This document shows positions 8,952-18,014 of a DNA stretch of 64,000 nucleotides, in pieces. Each line of letters opens with the position of its first letter. Position 1 is the first letter of the stretch. The position numbers were made by a program, and so were the translations under genes. The stretch spans positions 62,001-126,000 of the forward strand of contig JAGWXT010000002.1 in NCBI GenBank assembly GCA_018969715.1. Direction: 5' to 3'. Origin of the DNA: Actinomycetales bacterium. Lineage in GTDB: Bacteria; Actinomycetota; Actinomycetes; S36-B12; UBA5976. Below the pieces are notes generated by a model that was not told where the DNA came from, ran no database searches, and saw only the letters and a list, made by a program, of their open reading frames with translations.

Positions 8952-9454
8952 CGGGTCGGGCGTCCGCGCAGATCGGCGACGTAGTCCGCGGGGGCACCGG
9001 CGCGGGCGGCGGCATCGGCGATGGCCGTGAGGTGGTGGGGGCTCGGCAGGCCCCCCTCGAAGCCCGCTGCCACATAGAGGTACGCGCGCACCTGCTCTCC
9101 TTCCCCGGGTCCCAGCAGTGACGGCTGCTCACCGATCGCCGACCGGCCGCCCAGCCCGAGGGCGCGGATCAGCCTGACCCGCACGTGCAGCTTGGCGAAG
9201 TCGGTGAGGTCGGCATCCTCCCATGCATCCAGGGATCGCTCATCTGCCTCGGTCAGGTCGTACAGCGCGACGAAGACCCGGGCCGCCGGATGCTCCACGA
9301 CCGTGGCGAGCGCCCCATCGCGCTCGGCGGCCAGGCCGGTGAAGGTCAGCCGCCAGCCAGTCAACCAGCCGGTGCCCAGCAGCGGTGAATGGGGGGCACG
9401 CAGGGCCATCTGCTCTGGGTCGAGGTTGCTGCCGTAGGCGGCATAGATCGGCAT
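8948..9454 (-). CDS. Gamma-glutamylcyclotransferase-like (AIG2 fold) protein
   Basis: A 168-residue protein with the family's N-terminal signature YAAYGSNL followed by GWRLTFTG. YGSNL forms the binding pocket for gamma-glutamyl substrates in this superfamily, and VFVALYDLTEADERSLDAWE holds the region of the usual catalytic glutamate. The true substrate is unknown. The gene lies directly before the phosphorylase with an ATGA overlap, as I recall for the Streptomyces deo region. A TAGAGT hexamer ends 8 bases before the ATG. Confidence 0.82.
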   Translation of the reverse strand: MPIYAAYGSNLDPEQMALRAPHSPLLGTGWLTGWRLTFTGLAAERDGALATVVEHPAARVFVALYDLTEADERSLDAWEDADLTDFAKLHVRVRLIRALGLGGRSAIGEQPSLLGPGEGEQVRAYLYVAAGFEGGLPSPHHLTAIADAAARAGAPADYVADLRGRPTR

Positions 9455-9462
9455 CGGCGGTC

Positions 9463-9468
9463 ACTCTA
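9463..9468 (-). promoter_or_regulatory. Putative -10 element (TAGAGT) 8 bases before the cyclotransferase ATG
   Basis: On the minus strand TAGAGT fits the actinobacterial TANNNT -10 pattern and is followed by 8 bases and then the ATG at 9454. Transcription would start one or two bases before the start codon. No convincing -35 was seen. Confidence 0.4.
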
Positions 9469-9507
9469 GGTGGTCGGTTCGCGCAGGGCCCCGGAAGGTG
9501 AGCGTCC

Positions 9508-10818
9508 TCACCGGCGCAGCGGCTCCCGCTCGGTCTTGGCCCAGCCGGTGCTGCCGCGCAGCTCGCGCACCATGGCGCGCAGATAGACCGGGGTGAGGAA
9601 CCAGCTGTATCCCGCGTAGGGCATGGCCCAGAGCAGCCCGCGCCACCACCCGTGGCGCTCATTGCGCGTCCATGACACGACGCATCCCAGCCAGGTGCCG
9701 CCCAGCGACAGCACCAGGACAAGGGCCAGCAGCAGCGGCTGGGCCATCGGCAGCGGATCGATGCGCGACCACACCGCCAGCCCCAGTGTCAGAAACAGCA
9801 TCACCCCGACGTAGAACTGGATCAGCGGCTGCATCAGCCACTGGACGTACTCGACCTTCGCTGCCAGCGGGATGCTCGCGCGCAGCGGCACCCTGATGCG
9901 CCGCATGGCCTGGATGCAGCCCTGTGCCCATCGGGTGCGCTGTCGCAGGAGGCGTCGCGGATTGCCCAGACCCTGCTGGTGGACAGCCGCCCGGATCTCC
10001 TGCCGGGACTGCCAGCCGGCCGCCAGCAGCGATATCCCGAGATCCTGATCCTCGGTCAGCCGGTCCCGCCACGGCACGGCCGCACCCGAGAGCCCATTGG
10101 CCTCGGCGATGTCATCGAGTGCCGACAGCCGGTTGACTTGGCCGTTGCCGCCCATGCCCGCGGTGCCCCAGTGGCTGCGACCAAGCTGGTACAGGCCTGA
10201 GTACACGCGAAACTCAACGTCCTGCAGCCGGGCGAGCAGATGCCACGTGTTGTAGATGCGCACGCGCAACTGCACGCCTCCCACCTCGGCATCCGCGAAA
10301 TGCCCGGCGACCGACTGGGCGAAGTCCGGGTCGAGGCGACCGTCGGCATCGACGACCGTCACCAGTACCCGGTGGGCAGGCAGCTGGGCGAGGTCCGGCT
10401 CGGCCAGCAGTTGGGTGTGCAGGGTCTGCCAGGCATGGTTGAGGGCGGCCCCCTTGCCCTGCTGGGCCTGCGGCAGCTGCCGGCGCAGTACCCGCAGGTC
10501 AGGATGAGCGACGCTGGCGAGGACGGATGCCGTGCCGTCCGAGGAGCCGTCGTCGATGATCAGGAACAGGCGGTGGGTCACCGACAGTGCCGTCAGCCTC
10601 GCCACAGTGTCGGCAATGGTCACCTCCTCGTTGAGGGCTGGCACGAGGAACACCCACAGGTAATGCTCCTCACCGCCGATCGGCGGCTGGTGTACGAGGG
10701 CCTGCCCACCGCTGATCGCGAGGACAATGGCGACGAGCAACTGGGCCACGCACAGCAGCAGGGCGATCACCAGCAGCGCCTGGATGCCAGCAGGCAGCCC
10801 CGCGAGCCACGGGATCAC
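9508..10818 (-). CDS. Processive-type family 2 membrane glycosyltransferase
   Basis: 436 residues. An N-terminal membrane helix (about 8-36) is followed by a GT2 domain with VPALNEEVTI, the nucleotide-sugar aspartates in IIDDGSSDG, a DxD-like VVDADGRLD and the acceptor-site motif RQRTRWAQG (the QxxRW class of polysaccharide synthases). Two or three more membrane helices lie after residue 310. Such enzymes polymerise or transfer sugars at the inner face of the membrane and may help extrude the product. It lies 12 bases after the UDP-GlcNAc 2-epimerase gene in one transcription unit, suggesting a shared product. The sugar is unknown. Confidence 0.85.
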   Translation of the reverse strand: MIPWLAGLPAGIQALLVIALLLCVAQLLVAIVLAISGGQALVHQPPIGGEEHYLWVFLVPALNEEVTIADTVARLTALSVTHRLFLIIDDGSSDGTASVLASVAHPDLRVLRRQLPQAQQGKGAALNHAWQTLHTQLLAEPDLAQLPAHRVLVTVVDADGRLDPDFAQSVAGHFADAEVGGVQLRVRIYNTWHLLARLQDVEFRVYSGLYQLGRSHWGTAGMGGNGQVNRLSALDDIAEANGLSGAAVPWRDRLTEDQDLGISLLAAGWQSRQEIRAAVHQQGLGNPRRLLRQRTRWAQGCIQAMRRIRVPLRASIPLAAKVEYVQWLMQPLIQFYVGVMLFLTLGLAVWSRIDPLPMAQPLLLALVLVLSLGGTWLGCVVSWTRNERHGWWRGLLWAMPYAGYSWFLTPVYLRAMVRELRGSTGWAKTEREPLRR

Positions 10819-10830
10819 CGCCCCGACCGC

Positions 10831-12144
10831 TCAGTCGCTCGCGCGCGGCTGGGGGCGCAGTTCGGTGAGGTCCACGCCCATACCGCTGAGGATGGCTGCT
10901 CGGGAGAAGCCGGGCCCGAACGGTTGCGGCGGGGTCGCCCCGGTGATGATGAAGTGCAGGGCCGAGACGATGCGCTCCGCGGCGCGACCATCGCCGTAGG
11001 GGTTCGCGGCCGAGGACATCCGTCGGTACTCATCGGCGTCCTCGAGCAGTTGCAGGGTGTTCTGGACGATTGCGTCAGGCTCGGTGCCCACCAGTCGCAG
11101 GGTGCCGGAAAGCACTCCCTCCGGTCGCTCGGTCTGGTCACGCAGCACCAGCACCGGCAGGCCGAGGGACGGCGCTTCCTCCTGGATTCCACCGGAGTCG
11201 GTGAGGACCAGTGTTGCGCGCTCGAGTAGATGGGCGAACTCGATGTAGCCCAGCGGCTCGCTCAGGATGATCTGGTCGTGTGCCGCGAGCAGGTCCTGCA
11301 GCTGGGTGCGGACGCGCGGATTGGGGTGCAGTGGCAGCACGACCCGGATGTCGGGGTGCGCCGCGCAGACGTCGATGAGGGCACCGGCGATGCCGGGGAG
11401 TCGGTCCCAGTTCTCCCGGCGATGTGCGGTGACGACGACCAGCCGGTGGCTTCCCGCCACCACGGCGGCGACGCGCGGATCCTGGAAGTCCACCGGCTGC
11501 CGCACGGCCCACAGCAGGGCGTCCACACCCGTGTTGCCCGACACGAAGATCCGATTGCTGGAGACTGCCTCCCGGATCAGGTTGGCCTCCGCCGGCATGG
11601 TCGGGGCGATGGACAGCAGCGCCATGCGGGCGATGAGCTGTCGGTTGATCTCCTCAGGGAACGGCCCGTAGGCATCGTAGGTTCGCAGGCCAGCCTCGAC
11701 GTGGATCACCGGCAGTCCGGCGAAGGTGCCGGCGAGCGCCCCCGCAAGGGCGGTCGTCGTGTCCCCGTGGACGAGGACCCCTGCGAGACGGGGCAGGTAG
11801 CCAGCCGGGTTGTACCGCTCGATCAGCTGCTCCAAGGTGGGTGAGAGCCTGCTGACGATCTCCACGATCAACTCGTTGAGGGAGCCCGTTGTGCGCGTGA
11901 GGGTGTAGGTGAAGTCGGGCGTGATCCCCGCCATCGCCAGGACCTCCGTGCACATCTGCGGGTGCTGGCCGGACGCGATGACAATCGGATCCCAGATCGG
12001 GTCGGCCCGCATCGCCAGGATCACCGGGAACATCTTGATGGCCTCCGGGCGGGTGCCGATGAGCACGATCGGGCGGAGGGTGTTGACCGGGTTGAATGTC
12101 GCAACGGTCTGTGCGGCCATGGCCGGGTCCACTGGCGGGGACAC
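10831..12144 (-). CDS. wecB: UDP-N-acetylglucosamine 2-epimerase (copy 1)
   Basis: Interconverts UDP-GlcNAc and UDP-ManNAc. From the GTG at 12144 the protein has 437 residues. Family motifs are GTRPEAIKM, VHGDTTTALAGA, HVEAGLRT, EEINRQL, HPNPRVR and LTDSGGIQEE with the conserved TERPEG. I chose the GTG at 12144 because CATAAT ends exactly 6 bases upstream, fitting leaderless initiation; an ATG at 12120 is the alternative. A second, clearly different 2-epimerase lies at 36203-37321. This one leads a two-gene unit with the membrane GT2. Confidence 0.93.
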   Translation of the reverse strand: MSPPVDPAMAAQTVATFNPVNTLRPIVLIGTRPEAIKMFPVILAMRADPIWDPIVIASGQHPQMCTEVLAMAGITPDFTYTLTRTTGSLNELIVEIVSRLSPTLEQLIERYNPAGYLPRLAGVLVHGDTTTALAGALAGTFAGLPVIHVEAGLRTYDAYGPFPEEINRQLIARMALLSIAPTMPAEANLIREAVSSNRIFVSGNTGVDALLWAVRQPVDFQDPRVAAVVAGSHRLVVVTAHRRENWDRLPGIAGALIDVCAAHPDIRVVLPLHPNPRVRTQLQDLLAAHDQIILSEPLGYIEFAHLLERATLVLTDSGGIQEEAPSLGLPVLVLRDQTERPEGVLSGTLRLVGTEPDAIVQNTLQLLEDADEYRRMSSAANPYGDGRAAERIVSALHFIITGATPPQPFGPGFSRAAILSGMGVDLTELRPQPRASD

Positions 12145-12150
12145 GGCGCG

Positions 12151-12156
12151 ATTATG
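12151..12156 (-). promoter_or_regulatory. -10 element (CATAAT) placing transcription start at the wecB GTG
   Basis: On the minus strand CATAAT matches the TATAAT consensus at five of six positions and is followed by CGCGCC and then GTG at 12144. A weak -35-like CTGGCA lies 16 bases further upstream. The geometry predicts a leaderless mRNA. Confidence 0.55.
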
Positions 12157-12218
12157 GCAACGGCCGGCGGGGTGCCAGCGTCCTGATGCGCCGAGCACGG
12201 CATGGCAGGATCGGGGAC

Positions 12219-13682
12219 GTGGCTGAGGTTGTCATCCTCGGCGGCGGTCCCGGCGGCTATGAGGCGGCACTGGTTGCCGCGCAGTCGGGGGCGGTGGTCA
12301 CCATCATCGAGCCGGCCGGGCTGGGTGGGGCGGCTGTCCTCACCGACTGCGTGCCCAGCAAGACACTCATTGCCACGGCCGAATCCGCCCATCTCGCGGC
12401 GGCCAGCGGGCTGCTCGGGGTGCGCGTCGGCGGAATGCCGATCGGAACCCGGGACGTGGGCGTGGACCTCGCGGCAGTCAACCGGCGCATCCGCGCCCTC
12501 GCCGCTGCCCAGTCGGCGGACATCGCCCAGCGCTGCGCCGATGAGGGGATCCGCTGGCGGCGCGGGTGGGGCCGGCTGGTGGGTCAGGACGGTGGCCGCT
12601 GGCAGGTGGCGATCGACCCGGCGGGTGCCGCGGCCGACCCGGGCAGCCCCACGACGGGGGCGCAGGCGGGTGCGCGCGAGTCCTCGGAGGTGGTGCTCGC
12701 CGATACGGTGCTCATCGCCACCGGGGCCCGGCCACGGTCCCTGCCCGGTTCCCCGGTCGATGGCGAGCGCATCCTCACCTGGCAGCAGGTGTACCACCTT
12801 GAGCAGCTGCCGGAGCGGCTGATCGTCATCGGCTCCGGTGTGACGGGGGCGGAGTTCGCCGGCGCCTACCTCGCCCTGGGCAGCGAGGTCACCCTCGTGA
12901 GCAGCCGGTCACAGGTGCTGCCGGGGGAGGATCCGGCGGCTGCGGCCGTCATCGACGAGGTCTTCCGTCGTCGGGGAATGACCGTCTGCGCATCCGCCCG
13001 GGCGGTCACCGTGCGACCGGCCGGCACCGGGGTCGCGGTCACCCTCGCCGATGGCCGCGTGCTCACCGGCAGTCATGCCCTGCTTGCGATCGGGTCGGTA
13101 CCGACCACCGATTGCATCGGGGCGGACGTGGTGGGCCTGCGTCGGGGATCGGGGGGGCAGTTGAGCGTCGACCGGGTGTCGCGGACCAATGCCCCGGGTG
13201 TCTATGCGGCCGGGGACTGCACCGGGGTGCTGCCGCTGGCATCGGTGGCCGCCATGCAGGGCCGGATCGCGATGTGGCACGCCCTCGGGGACGCCGTGCG
13301 ACCGCTGGACCTCATGAGCGTGGCCAGTGCGGTGTTCACCGAGCCGGAGATCGCCTCCGTCGGCGTGGGCCATGTGCACCTCGACTCGCCGGCCGGTGCG
13401 GTGGACCGGGGGGACATCGATGTCCACCGGCAGCCGTTGGGGACCAACGCTCGCGCGAAGATGCTCGGCATCGACGACGGCTTCGTCACCCTCTATGTGC
13501 GACGCGGCAGCGGGCGCGTGCTCGGCGGGGTGGTGGTGGCACCGCGGGCCAGTGAGCTGATCTACCCGGTGGCCCAGGCGGTCGAGTGCGGGCTGACCGT
13601 TGACGACCTGGTCCACACCTTCACCGTCTACCCCAGCCTCAGTGGCTCGATCCCGGAGGCTGCCCGCCGGTTGCGGAGGTGA
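12219..13682 (+). CDS. lpdA: LpdA-type NAD(P)H quinone reductase (flavoprotein disulfide reductase family)
   Basis: 487 residues from a GTG at 12219 with AGGA 8 bases upstream. The FAD-binding GGGPGG is at 8-13 and the second dinucleotide site is VIGSGVTGAEFAG. The redox motif reads GLGGAAVLTDCVPSK: only C44 remains and A39 replaces the first cysteine of the CXXXXC disulfide. This is the pattern of M. tuberculosis LpdA, which works as a quinone reductase and not a lipoamide dehydrogenase. The C-terminal TVYPSLSGSIPEAARR also fits LpdA. An in-frame ATG at 12186 is a less likely start. It converges on accA3 with 12 bases between the stop codons. Confidence 0.9.
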   Translation: MAEVVILGGGPGGYEAALVAAQSGAVVTIIEPAGLGGAAVLTDCVPSKTLIATAESAHLAAASGLLGVRVGGMPIGTRDVGVDLAAVNRRIRALAAAQSADIAQRCADEGIRWRRGWGRLVGQDGGRWQVAIDPAGAAADPGSPTTGAQAGARESSEVVLADTVLIATGARPRSLPGSPVDGERILTWQQVYHLEQLPERLIVIGSGVTGAEFAGAYLALGSEVTLVSSRSQVLPGEDPAAAAVIDEVFRRRGMTVCASARAVTVRPAGTGVAVTLADGRVLTGSHALLAIGSVPTTDCIGADVVGLRRGSGGQLSVDRVSRTNAPGVYAAGDCTGVLPLASVAAMQGRIAMWHALGDAVRPLDLMSVASAVFTEPEIASVGVGHVHLDSPAGAVDRGDIDVHRQPLGTNARAKMLGIDDGFVTLYVRRGSGRVLGGVVVAPRASELIYPVAQAVECGLTVDDLVHTFTVYPSLSGSIPEAARRLRR

Positions 13683-13694
13683 CGACGCCCCGGC

Positions 13695-15464
13695 TCAGGA
13701 GTCCCGGATCTCCAGGAGCACCGTCCCCTGGGTCACGGTGGCCCCGACCTCGGCGGCGAGCGACCGCACAACGCCGGCCCGGTGCGCGGTGAGTGGCTGC
13801 TCCATCTTCATCGCCTCGAGCACGACGACCAGGTCACCGGCGGCCACCTGCGCCCCCTCGGTCACTGCCACCGTCACGACCGTGCCCTGCATCGGGGCGG
13901 TCACCGCATCCCCGTCCGGGCCGGCCTGGCCACGGCGCGCCCGTCGCGGCGCCCGGGTGGGGCTGGTGCCCGGCAGCAGGCGCGTGGGCAGGGCGACCTC
14001 CATGCGACGCCCGTCAACCTCGACGGTGATGACATGGCGGGGCTCGGCAGGCCGCCCATCCTCCCCCGTCGGCTCCTCGCGGAACGGGGGCAGTGGGGCG
14101 CGAAACTCGGTCTCGACCCAGCGCGTGTGGACGGTGAAGGGGGTGCTCGGATCGACCGGCGCGAAGGCGGGGTCGACCACGAGCGCCCGATGGAAGGGCA
14201 GGACGGTCGGCAGGCCACCCACCTCGAACTCGGCGAGCGCCCGGCGCGCCCGCGCAAGGGCCTGGGTGCGGTTGGCGCCGGTGACGATGAGCTTGGCGAT
14301 CAGCGAGTCGAAGGTGCCCGAGATCTCATCCCCCGCCTCGAAGCCGGCGTCCACCCGCACCCCCGGGCCGCTCGCGGGCCGCCACTGGCTGATTCGTCCG
14401 GGGGTGGGCAGAAAGCCGCGAGCAGGGTCCTCGCCATTGATGCGGAACTCGATGCTGTGCCCGTTCGGTGCGGGATCGTCGTAGTCGAGGGTGCCGCCGG
14501 CGGCGATGCGCAACTGCTCCCGGACGAGGTCGATCCCGGTCACCTCCTCGCTCACCGGATGCTCCACCTGCAGTCGGGTGTTGACCTCGAGGAAGGAGAC
14601 CAGGCCGTCCCGGCTGACCAGGAACTCGCAGGTGCCGGCCCCGACGTAGCCGACATCGGAGAGGATCGCCTTCGATGCCTCGGACAGGGTTGCCAGCTGT
14701 GTGGCGCTGAGGAAGGGGGCGGGTGCCTCCTCGACGAGCTTCTGATGGCGTCGCTGCACCGAGCAGTCACGCGTGGAGACGACGACGACGCGACCGCGCG
14801 CATCGGCCAGGCACTGGGTCTCGACATGTCGAGGGCGAACCAGGTAGCGCTCGACGAAGCACTCCCCACGGCCGAAGGCAGCCACCGCCTCACGCTCGGC
14901 CGCGGCGAAGGCCTCGGGGATCTCGGCGAGGTCATTGACGACCCGCATGCCGCGGCCACCCCCGCCGTAGGCGGCCTTGATCGCCAACGGCAGACCGTGC
15001 TCCGCCGCGAAGGCGATGATCTCCGATGCGCCGGCAACCGGGTTGGGGGTGCCCGGGGCCAGGGGTGCGCCGACCCGCACGGCAACCGCGCGCGCACTGA
15101 CCTTGTCCGACAGTGCTGCCATCGCGGCCGGGGGCGGCCCGATCCACGTCAGCCCGGCGGCGAGGACGGCCTCGGCGAAGTCGATGTTCTCGGCGAGGAA
15201 GCCGTAGCCGGGATGGACGGCGGTGGCGCCGGCCCGTGCCGCCGCCTGCAGTAGCGCCTCGATGTTCAGGTAGGTCGCGGCCGGGGTGCTGCCGGGGAGG
15301 GCGAAGGCCTCATCGGCGGCCCGCACATGCGGGGCCTGCCGATCCTGGTCGGAGTAGACCGCGACGCTGCGCACACCGTGGTCACGGCAGGCGCGGGCGA
15401 TCCGCACGGCGATCTCACCGCGATTGGCGATCAGGGTGCAGGAGACATCCCCTGGGCGGTTCAC
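13695..15464 (-). CDS. accA3: Acyl-CoA carboxylase alpha subunit (biotin carboxylase + biotin carrier)
   Basis: Uses ATP and bicarbonate to carboxylate its own biotin, which then passes the carboxyl group to acetyl- or propionyl-CoA on the beta subunit. 589 residues: biotin carboxylase from [18 protein letters not shown]-grasp glycine loop [13 protein letters not shown]-type motif [15 protein letters not shown], and a C-terminal carrier domain with the biotinylated lysine in EAMKME (K553). The GTG at 15464 has a strong GGGAGG ribosome site and overlaps the maf stop as GTGA. The biotin ligase that should modify K553 is encoded at 18015. Confidence 0.95.
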   Translation of the reverse strand: MNRPGDVSCTLIANRGEIAVRIARACRDHGVRSVAVYSDQDRQAPHVRAADEAFALPGSTPAATYLNIEALLQAAARAGATAVHPGYGFLAENIDFAEAVLAAGLTWIGPPPAAMAALSDKVSARAVAVRVGAPLAPGTPNPVAGASEIIAFAAEHGLPLAIKAAYGGGGRGMRVVNDLAEIPEAFAAAEREAVAAFGRGECFVERYLVRPRHVETQCLADARGRVVVVSTRDCSVQRRHQKLVEEAPAPFLSATQLATLSEASKAILSDVGYVGAGTCEFLVSRDGLVSFLEVNTRLQVEHPVSEEVTGIDLVREQLRIAAGGTLDYDDPAPNGHSIEFRINGEDPARGFLPTPGRISQWRPASGPGVRVDAGFEAGDEISGTFDSLIAKLIVTGANRTQALARARRALAEFEVGGLPTVLPFHRALVVDPAFAPVDPSTPFTVHTRWVETEFRAPLPPFREEPTGEDGRPAEPRHVITVEVDGRRMEVALPTRLLPGTSPTRAPRRARRGQAGPDGDAVTAPMQGTVVTVAVTEGAQVAAGDLVVVLEAMKMEQPLTAHRAGVVRSLAAEVGATVTQGTVLLEIRDS

Positions 15465-16153
15465 GGTTCCTCCCCGCTGCTGCTGGCTCGGTGAGTGGGG
15501 GCCGCCCACAGGGTCGGCCAACTGATGCCGAGCTCATCGAGCAGCTCGCGCAGATCGGGCAGGGACAGCCCCTGCACATTTGAGACGCTACCCCGCACCG
15601 CGGTGATGAACCCGGCGGCGCGACCTTCCAGGGTGAAGGCCCCGGCCGCGGTATACGGCTCGCCCGTGGCGAGGTAGGCGGCAAGCTCATCGTCACTGAT
15701 GTCGGCGATGTCCACCTCCGAGGCCACTGCACGCAGGTGCACCTCCGTGGGGTCGACATCGGCCAACCCATGGACGGCGACCGCATGCGCGGTCATGAGC
15801 ACCCCCGTCCGGCCGCGCATCACCTGCCACCGCTGGCGCGCCTGCTCGGCGTCGGCGGGCTTGCCCATGAGCTGGTCGGAACAGGTGAACAGGGAGTCCG
15901 CTGCGATCAGCACGTGCGCTCCGGGCAGGTCGGCCAGGCCATGGCGGCGCCGGGCGTCGTGGAGCTTCGCCTCGGCGAGGTGGCTGGTGAGGGCGGCGAT
16001 GCTGGCGGTGGGATTGCGCCGCAGCTCCGCGGCGAGCAGGCCTTCCTCATCGACCTGCGGTGGGCAGACCATGGCGGTGATGCCCGCCGCCCGCAGCAGG
16101 CCCAGCCGGGAGGCCGATGCGGAGGCGAGGATGACGCGGCACGACTCAGCCAC
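15461..16153 (-). CDS. maf: Maf-like nucleotide pyrophosphatase
   Basis: 230 residues. The family N-terminus [16 protein letters not shown] starts right after the chosen GTG, and the conserved [18 protein letters not shown] (usually AADTVV...ILGKP) is in the middle. Maf proteins hydrolyse non-canonical nucleoside triphosphates to monophosphates. The loop differs from the usual AADT (it reads AADS), which may affect specificity. It is inside the carboxylase operon, overlapping the epsilon gene upstream by 8 bases and the alpha gene downstream by 4, the arrangement also known in mycobacteria. A GTG at 16165 is an alternative start. Confidence 0.85.
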   Translation of the reverse strand: MAESCRVILASASASRLGLLRAAGITAMVCPPQVDEEGLLAAELRRNPTASIAALTSHLAEAKLHDARRRHGLADLPGAHVLIAADSLFTCSDQLMGKPADAEQARQRWQVMRGRTGVLMTAHAVAVHGLADVDPTEVHLRAVASEVDIADISDDELAAYLATGEPYTAAGAFTLEGRAAGFITAVRGSVSNVQGLSLPDLRELLDELGISWPTLWAAPTHRASSSGEEP

Positions 16154-16352
16154 CGGCCAGTCCACGTGCCCACCAACCCGTCGCCGAGTGTGGGCCGCGC
16201 ATGCGCGCGGCCGGCTCGGACCAGTGCGATCCCGTTGGCGCACTCGGCAGCAGCCGGCTCGCGTCCTCCGCGGCGATCTGGCTGAGTACTGCGACCAGCG
16301 CCGCGGCCTCCGCCGGGGTGGGTCGTCCGCGCACGATGTGCACCTCGATCAT
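16146..16352 (-). CDS. accE: Acyl-CoA carboxylase epsilon subunit
   Basis: A 68-residue protein with the short conserved core IEVHIVRGRPTPAEAAALV and a C-terminal tail ending near WWARGLAGG. Actinobacterial epsilon subunits bind the alpha-beta carboxylase complex and stimulate it. It begins 10 bases after the beta subunit stop and overlaps maf, so all four genes form one unit. Identification rests on the VRGxPTPxExAALVAVL pattern and position. Confidence 0.85.
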   Translation of the reverse strand: MIEVHIVRGRPTPAEAAALVAVLSQIAAEDASRLLPSAPTGSHWSEPAARMRGPHSATGWWARGLAGG

Positions 16353-16362
16353 CGGGGCTCGA

Positions 16363-17919
16363 TCACAGGGGGATGTTCCCGTGCTTCTTCGCGGGCAGCT
16401 GCGCGCGCTTATCGCGCAGCATCTGCAGGGCACGGACCACCTCACGCCTGGTCTCACTGGGCAGGATGACCGCGTCAACCCAGCCGCGCTCCGCGGCGAC
16501 ATAGGGATTGTCAAGGGCCTGTTCGTACTGCCCGATCAGCGTCGTGCGCAGTGCCGCGGGATCGGCGGCATCGGCCAGTGCGCGCCGGTGCAGGATGTTC
16601 ACCGCACCCTGGGCGCCCATCACCGCGATCTGGGCGGTGGGCCAGGCGAGATTCACGTCGGCCCCCAGGTGCTTGGATCCCATCACGACATAGGCCCCGC
16701 CATAGGCCTTTCGCGTGATCACGGTCACCAGTGGCACGGTTGCCTCGGCGTACGCGTAGATCAGCTTGGCGCCATGGCGGATGATCCCGGCGTACTCCTG
16801 GTCGACGCCGGGCAGGAAGCCGGGGACGTCGACGAAGGTGAGCACGGGGATGTTGAAGGCATCGCAGGTGCGAACGAAGCGGGAGGCCTTCTCGGAGGCC
16901 TCGATGTCGAGCGTCCCCGCCAACTGCATCGGCTGGTTGGCGACCACTCCAACCGGGTGTCCCTCGATCCGGCCGAAGCCGGTGATGATGTTGGGCGCCC
17001 ACGTCGCGTGGACCTCGAGCAGCTCATCGTCATCGAGGACGTGCTCGACGAGTCGATGCATGTCGTAAGGGTGGGTGGGGGAGTCCGGAACCAGTCGATC
17101 CATCTCACGGTCGTGGTCATTGATGGTGAGATCGGCGGCGATGAGGGTGGCTGGTGGTCGTTCATATGCATTCGACGGCAGGAACGACAGCAGCGCCTTG
17201 ACGTACTCGAAGGCGTCATCCTCATCGGTTGCGAGGTAGTGGGCGACGCCGGAGCGAGTGGTGTGGACGCGAGCTCCGCCGAGTTCATCGAAGGTGACGT
17301 CCTCGCCGGTGACGGCCCGGATGACATCGGGACCGGTGATGAACATGTAGGAGAGGTCAGAGACCATGACGGTGAAATCGGTCAGCGCCGGGGAGTAGAC
17401 AGCACCCCCGGCGCATGGCCCGAGAATCAGCGAGATCTGCGGTACCAGCCCGGAGCCGTGGGTGTTGCGCCGGAAGATCTCGCCGTAGAGGGCAAGGGAG
17501 GCGACACCCTCCTGGATGCGGGCACCCCCGGAGTCGGCGATGCCGATGATCGGCGCGCCGGTGGTGAGGGCCAGATCCATGATCTTGACGATCTTGCGCC
17601 CCATCGCCTCCCCGAGGCTGCCGCCGAGGACCGTGAAGTCCTGGCTGAACACGAAGACACGTCGGCCATCGATCGTGCCGTGACCGGTGACGACCCCGTC
17701 GCCCTCGGGTCGGTCCGCGGCCATGTCGAAGGCAGTGGACTGGTGGCGGACGAGGGCATCGACTTCGACGAAGGTTCCCTCATCGAGCAGTGCCGCGATC
17801 CGCTCGCGGGCCGTGCGGCGGCCCCGCTGGTGCTGGCGGGGAGCGGCGACCGACTCCTCGCGGCGCTGGGTTGCGGCCCGCCGCTCACTGAGTTCTGCCA
17901 GCCGCTCCGGCGTTGCCAT
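16363..17919 (-). CDS. pccB: Acyl-CoA (propionyl-CoA) carboxylase beta subunit
   Basis: Carboxyltransferase that moves the carboxyl group from biotin to acyl-CoA. 518 residues with the two crotonase-like halves: [27 protein letters not shown] and [13 protein letters not shown] in the first, [25 protein letters not shown] and GAQGAVNI in the second. The closest functional analogue I can name is mycobacterial AccD5. The ATG at 17919 has no clear ribosome site but TAGCGT lies 8 bases upstream on the minus strand. It heads the pccB-accE-maf-accA3 operon and is divergent from birA. Confidence 0.93.
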   Translation of the reverse strand: MATPERLAELSERRAATQRREESVAAPRQHQRGRRTARERIAALLDEGTFVEVDALVRHQSTAFDMAADRPEGDGVVTGHGTIDGRRVFVFSQDFTVLGGSLGEAMGRKIVKIMDLALTTGAPIIGIADSGGARIQEGVASLALYGEIFRRNTHGSGLVPQISLILGPCAGGAVYSPALTDFTVMVSDLSYMFITGPDVIRAVTGEDVTFDELGGARVHTTRSGVAHYLATDEDDAFEYVKALLSFLPSNAYERPPATLIAADLTINDHDREMDRLVPDSPTHPYDMHRLVEHVLDDDELLEVHATWAPNIITGFGRIEGHPVGVVANQPMQLAGTLDIEASEKASRFVRTCDAFNIPVLTFVDVPGFLPGVDQEYAGIIRHGAKLIYAYAEATVPLVTVITRKAYGGAYVVMGSKHLGADVNLAWPTAQIAVMGAQGAVNILHRRALADAADPAALRTTLIGQYEQALDNPYVAAERGWVDAVILPSETRREVVRALQMLRDKRAQLPAKKHGNIPL

Positions 17920-17927
17920 AGCGGCCA

Positions 17928-17933
17928 ACGCTA
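17928..17933 (-). promoter_or_regulatory. Putative -10 element (TAGCGT) 8 bases before pccB
   Basis: Minus-strand TAGCGT fits TANNNT and is 8 bases upstream of the pccB ATG. It shares the 95-base divergent gap with the matching element of birA on the other strand. No clear -35 was seen. Confidence 0.4.
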
Positions 17934-18000
17934 CCCGCTGCACGCATGCGGAACGCCCACGCGAAGGCAGGACACCGCCGATTGCCGTCCGCCACCTGCC

Positions 18001-18006
18001 TAGGGT
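18001..18006 (+). promoter_or_regulatory. Putative -10 element (TAGGGT) 8 bases before birA
   Basis: TAGGGT fits TANNNT and is followed by 8 bases and the ATG at 18015. It mirrors the pccB element in the same divergent region, which would allow co-regulation of biotin ligase and its substrate enzyme. Confidence 0.4.
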
Positions 18007-18014
18007 CTGCACCC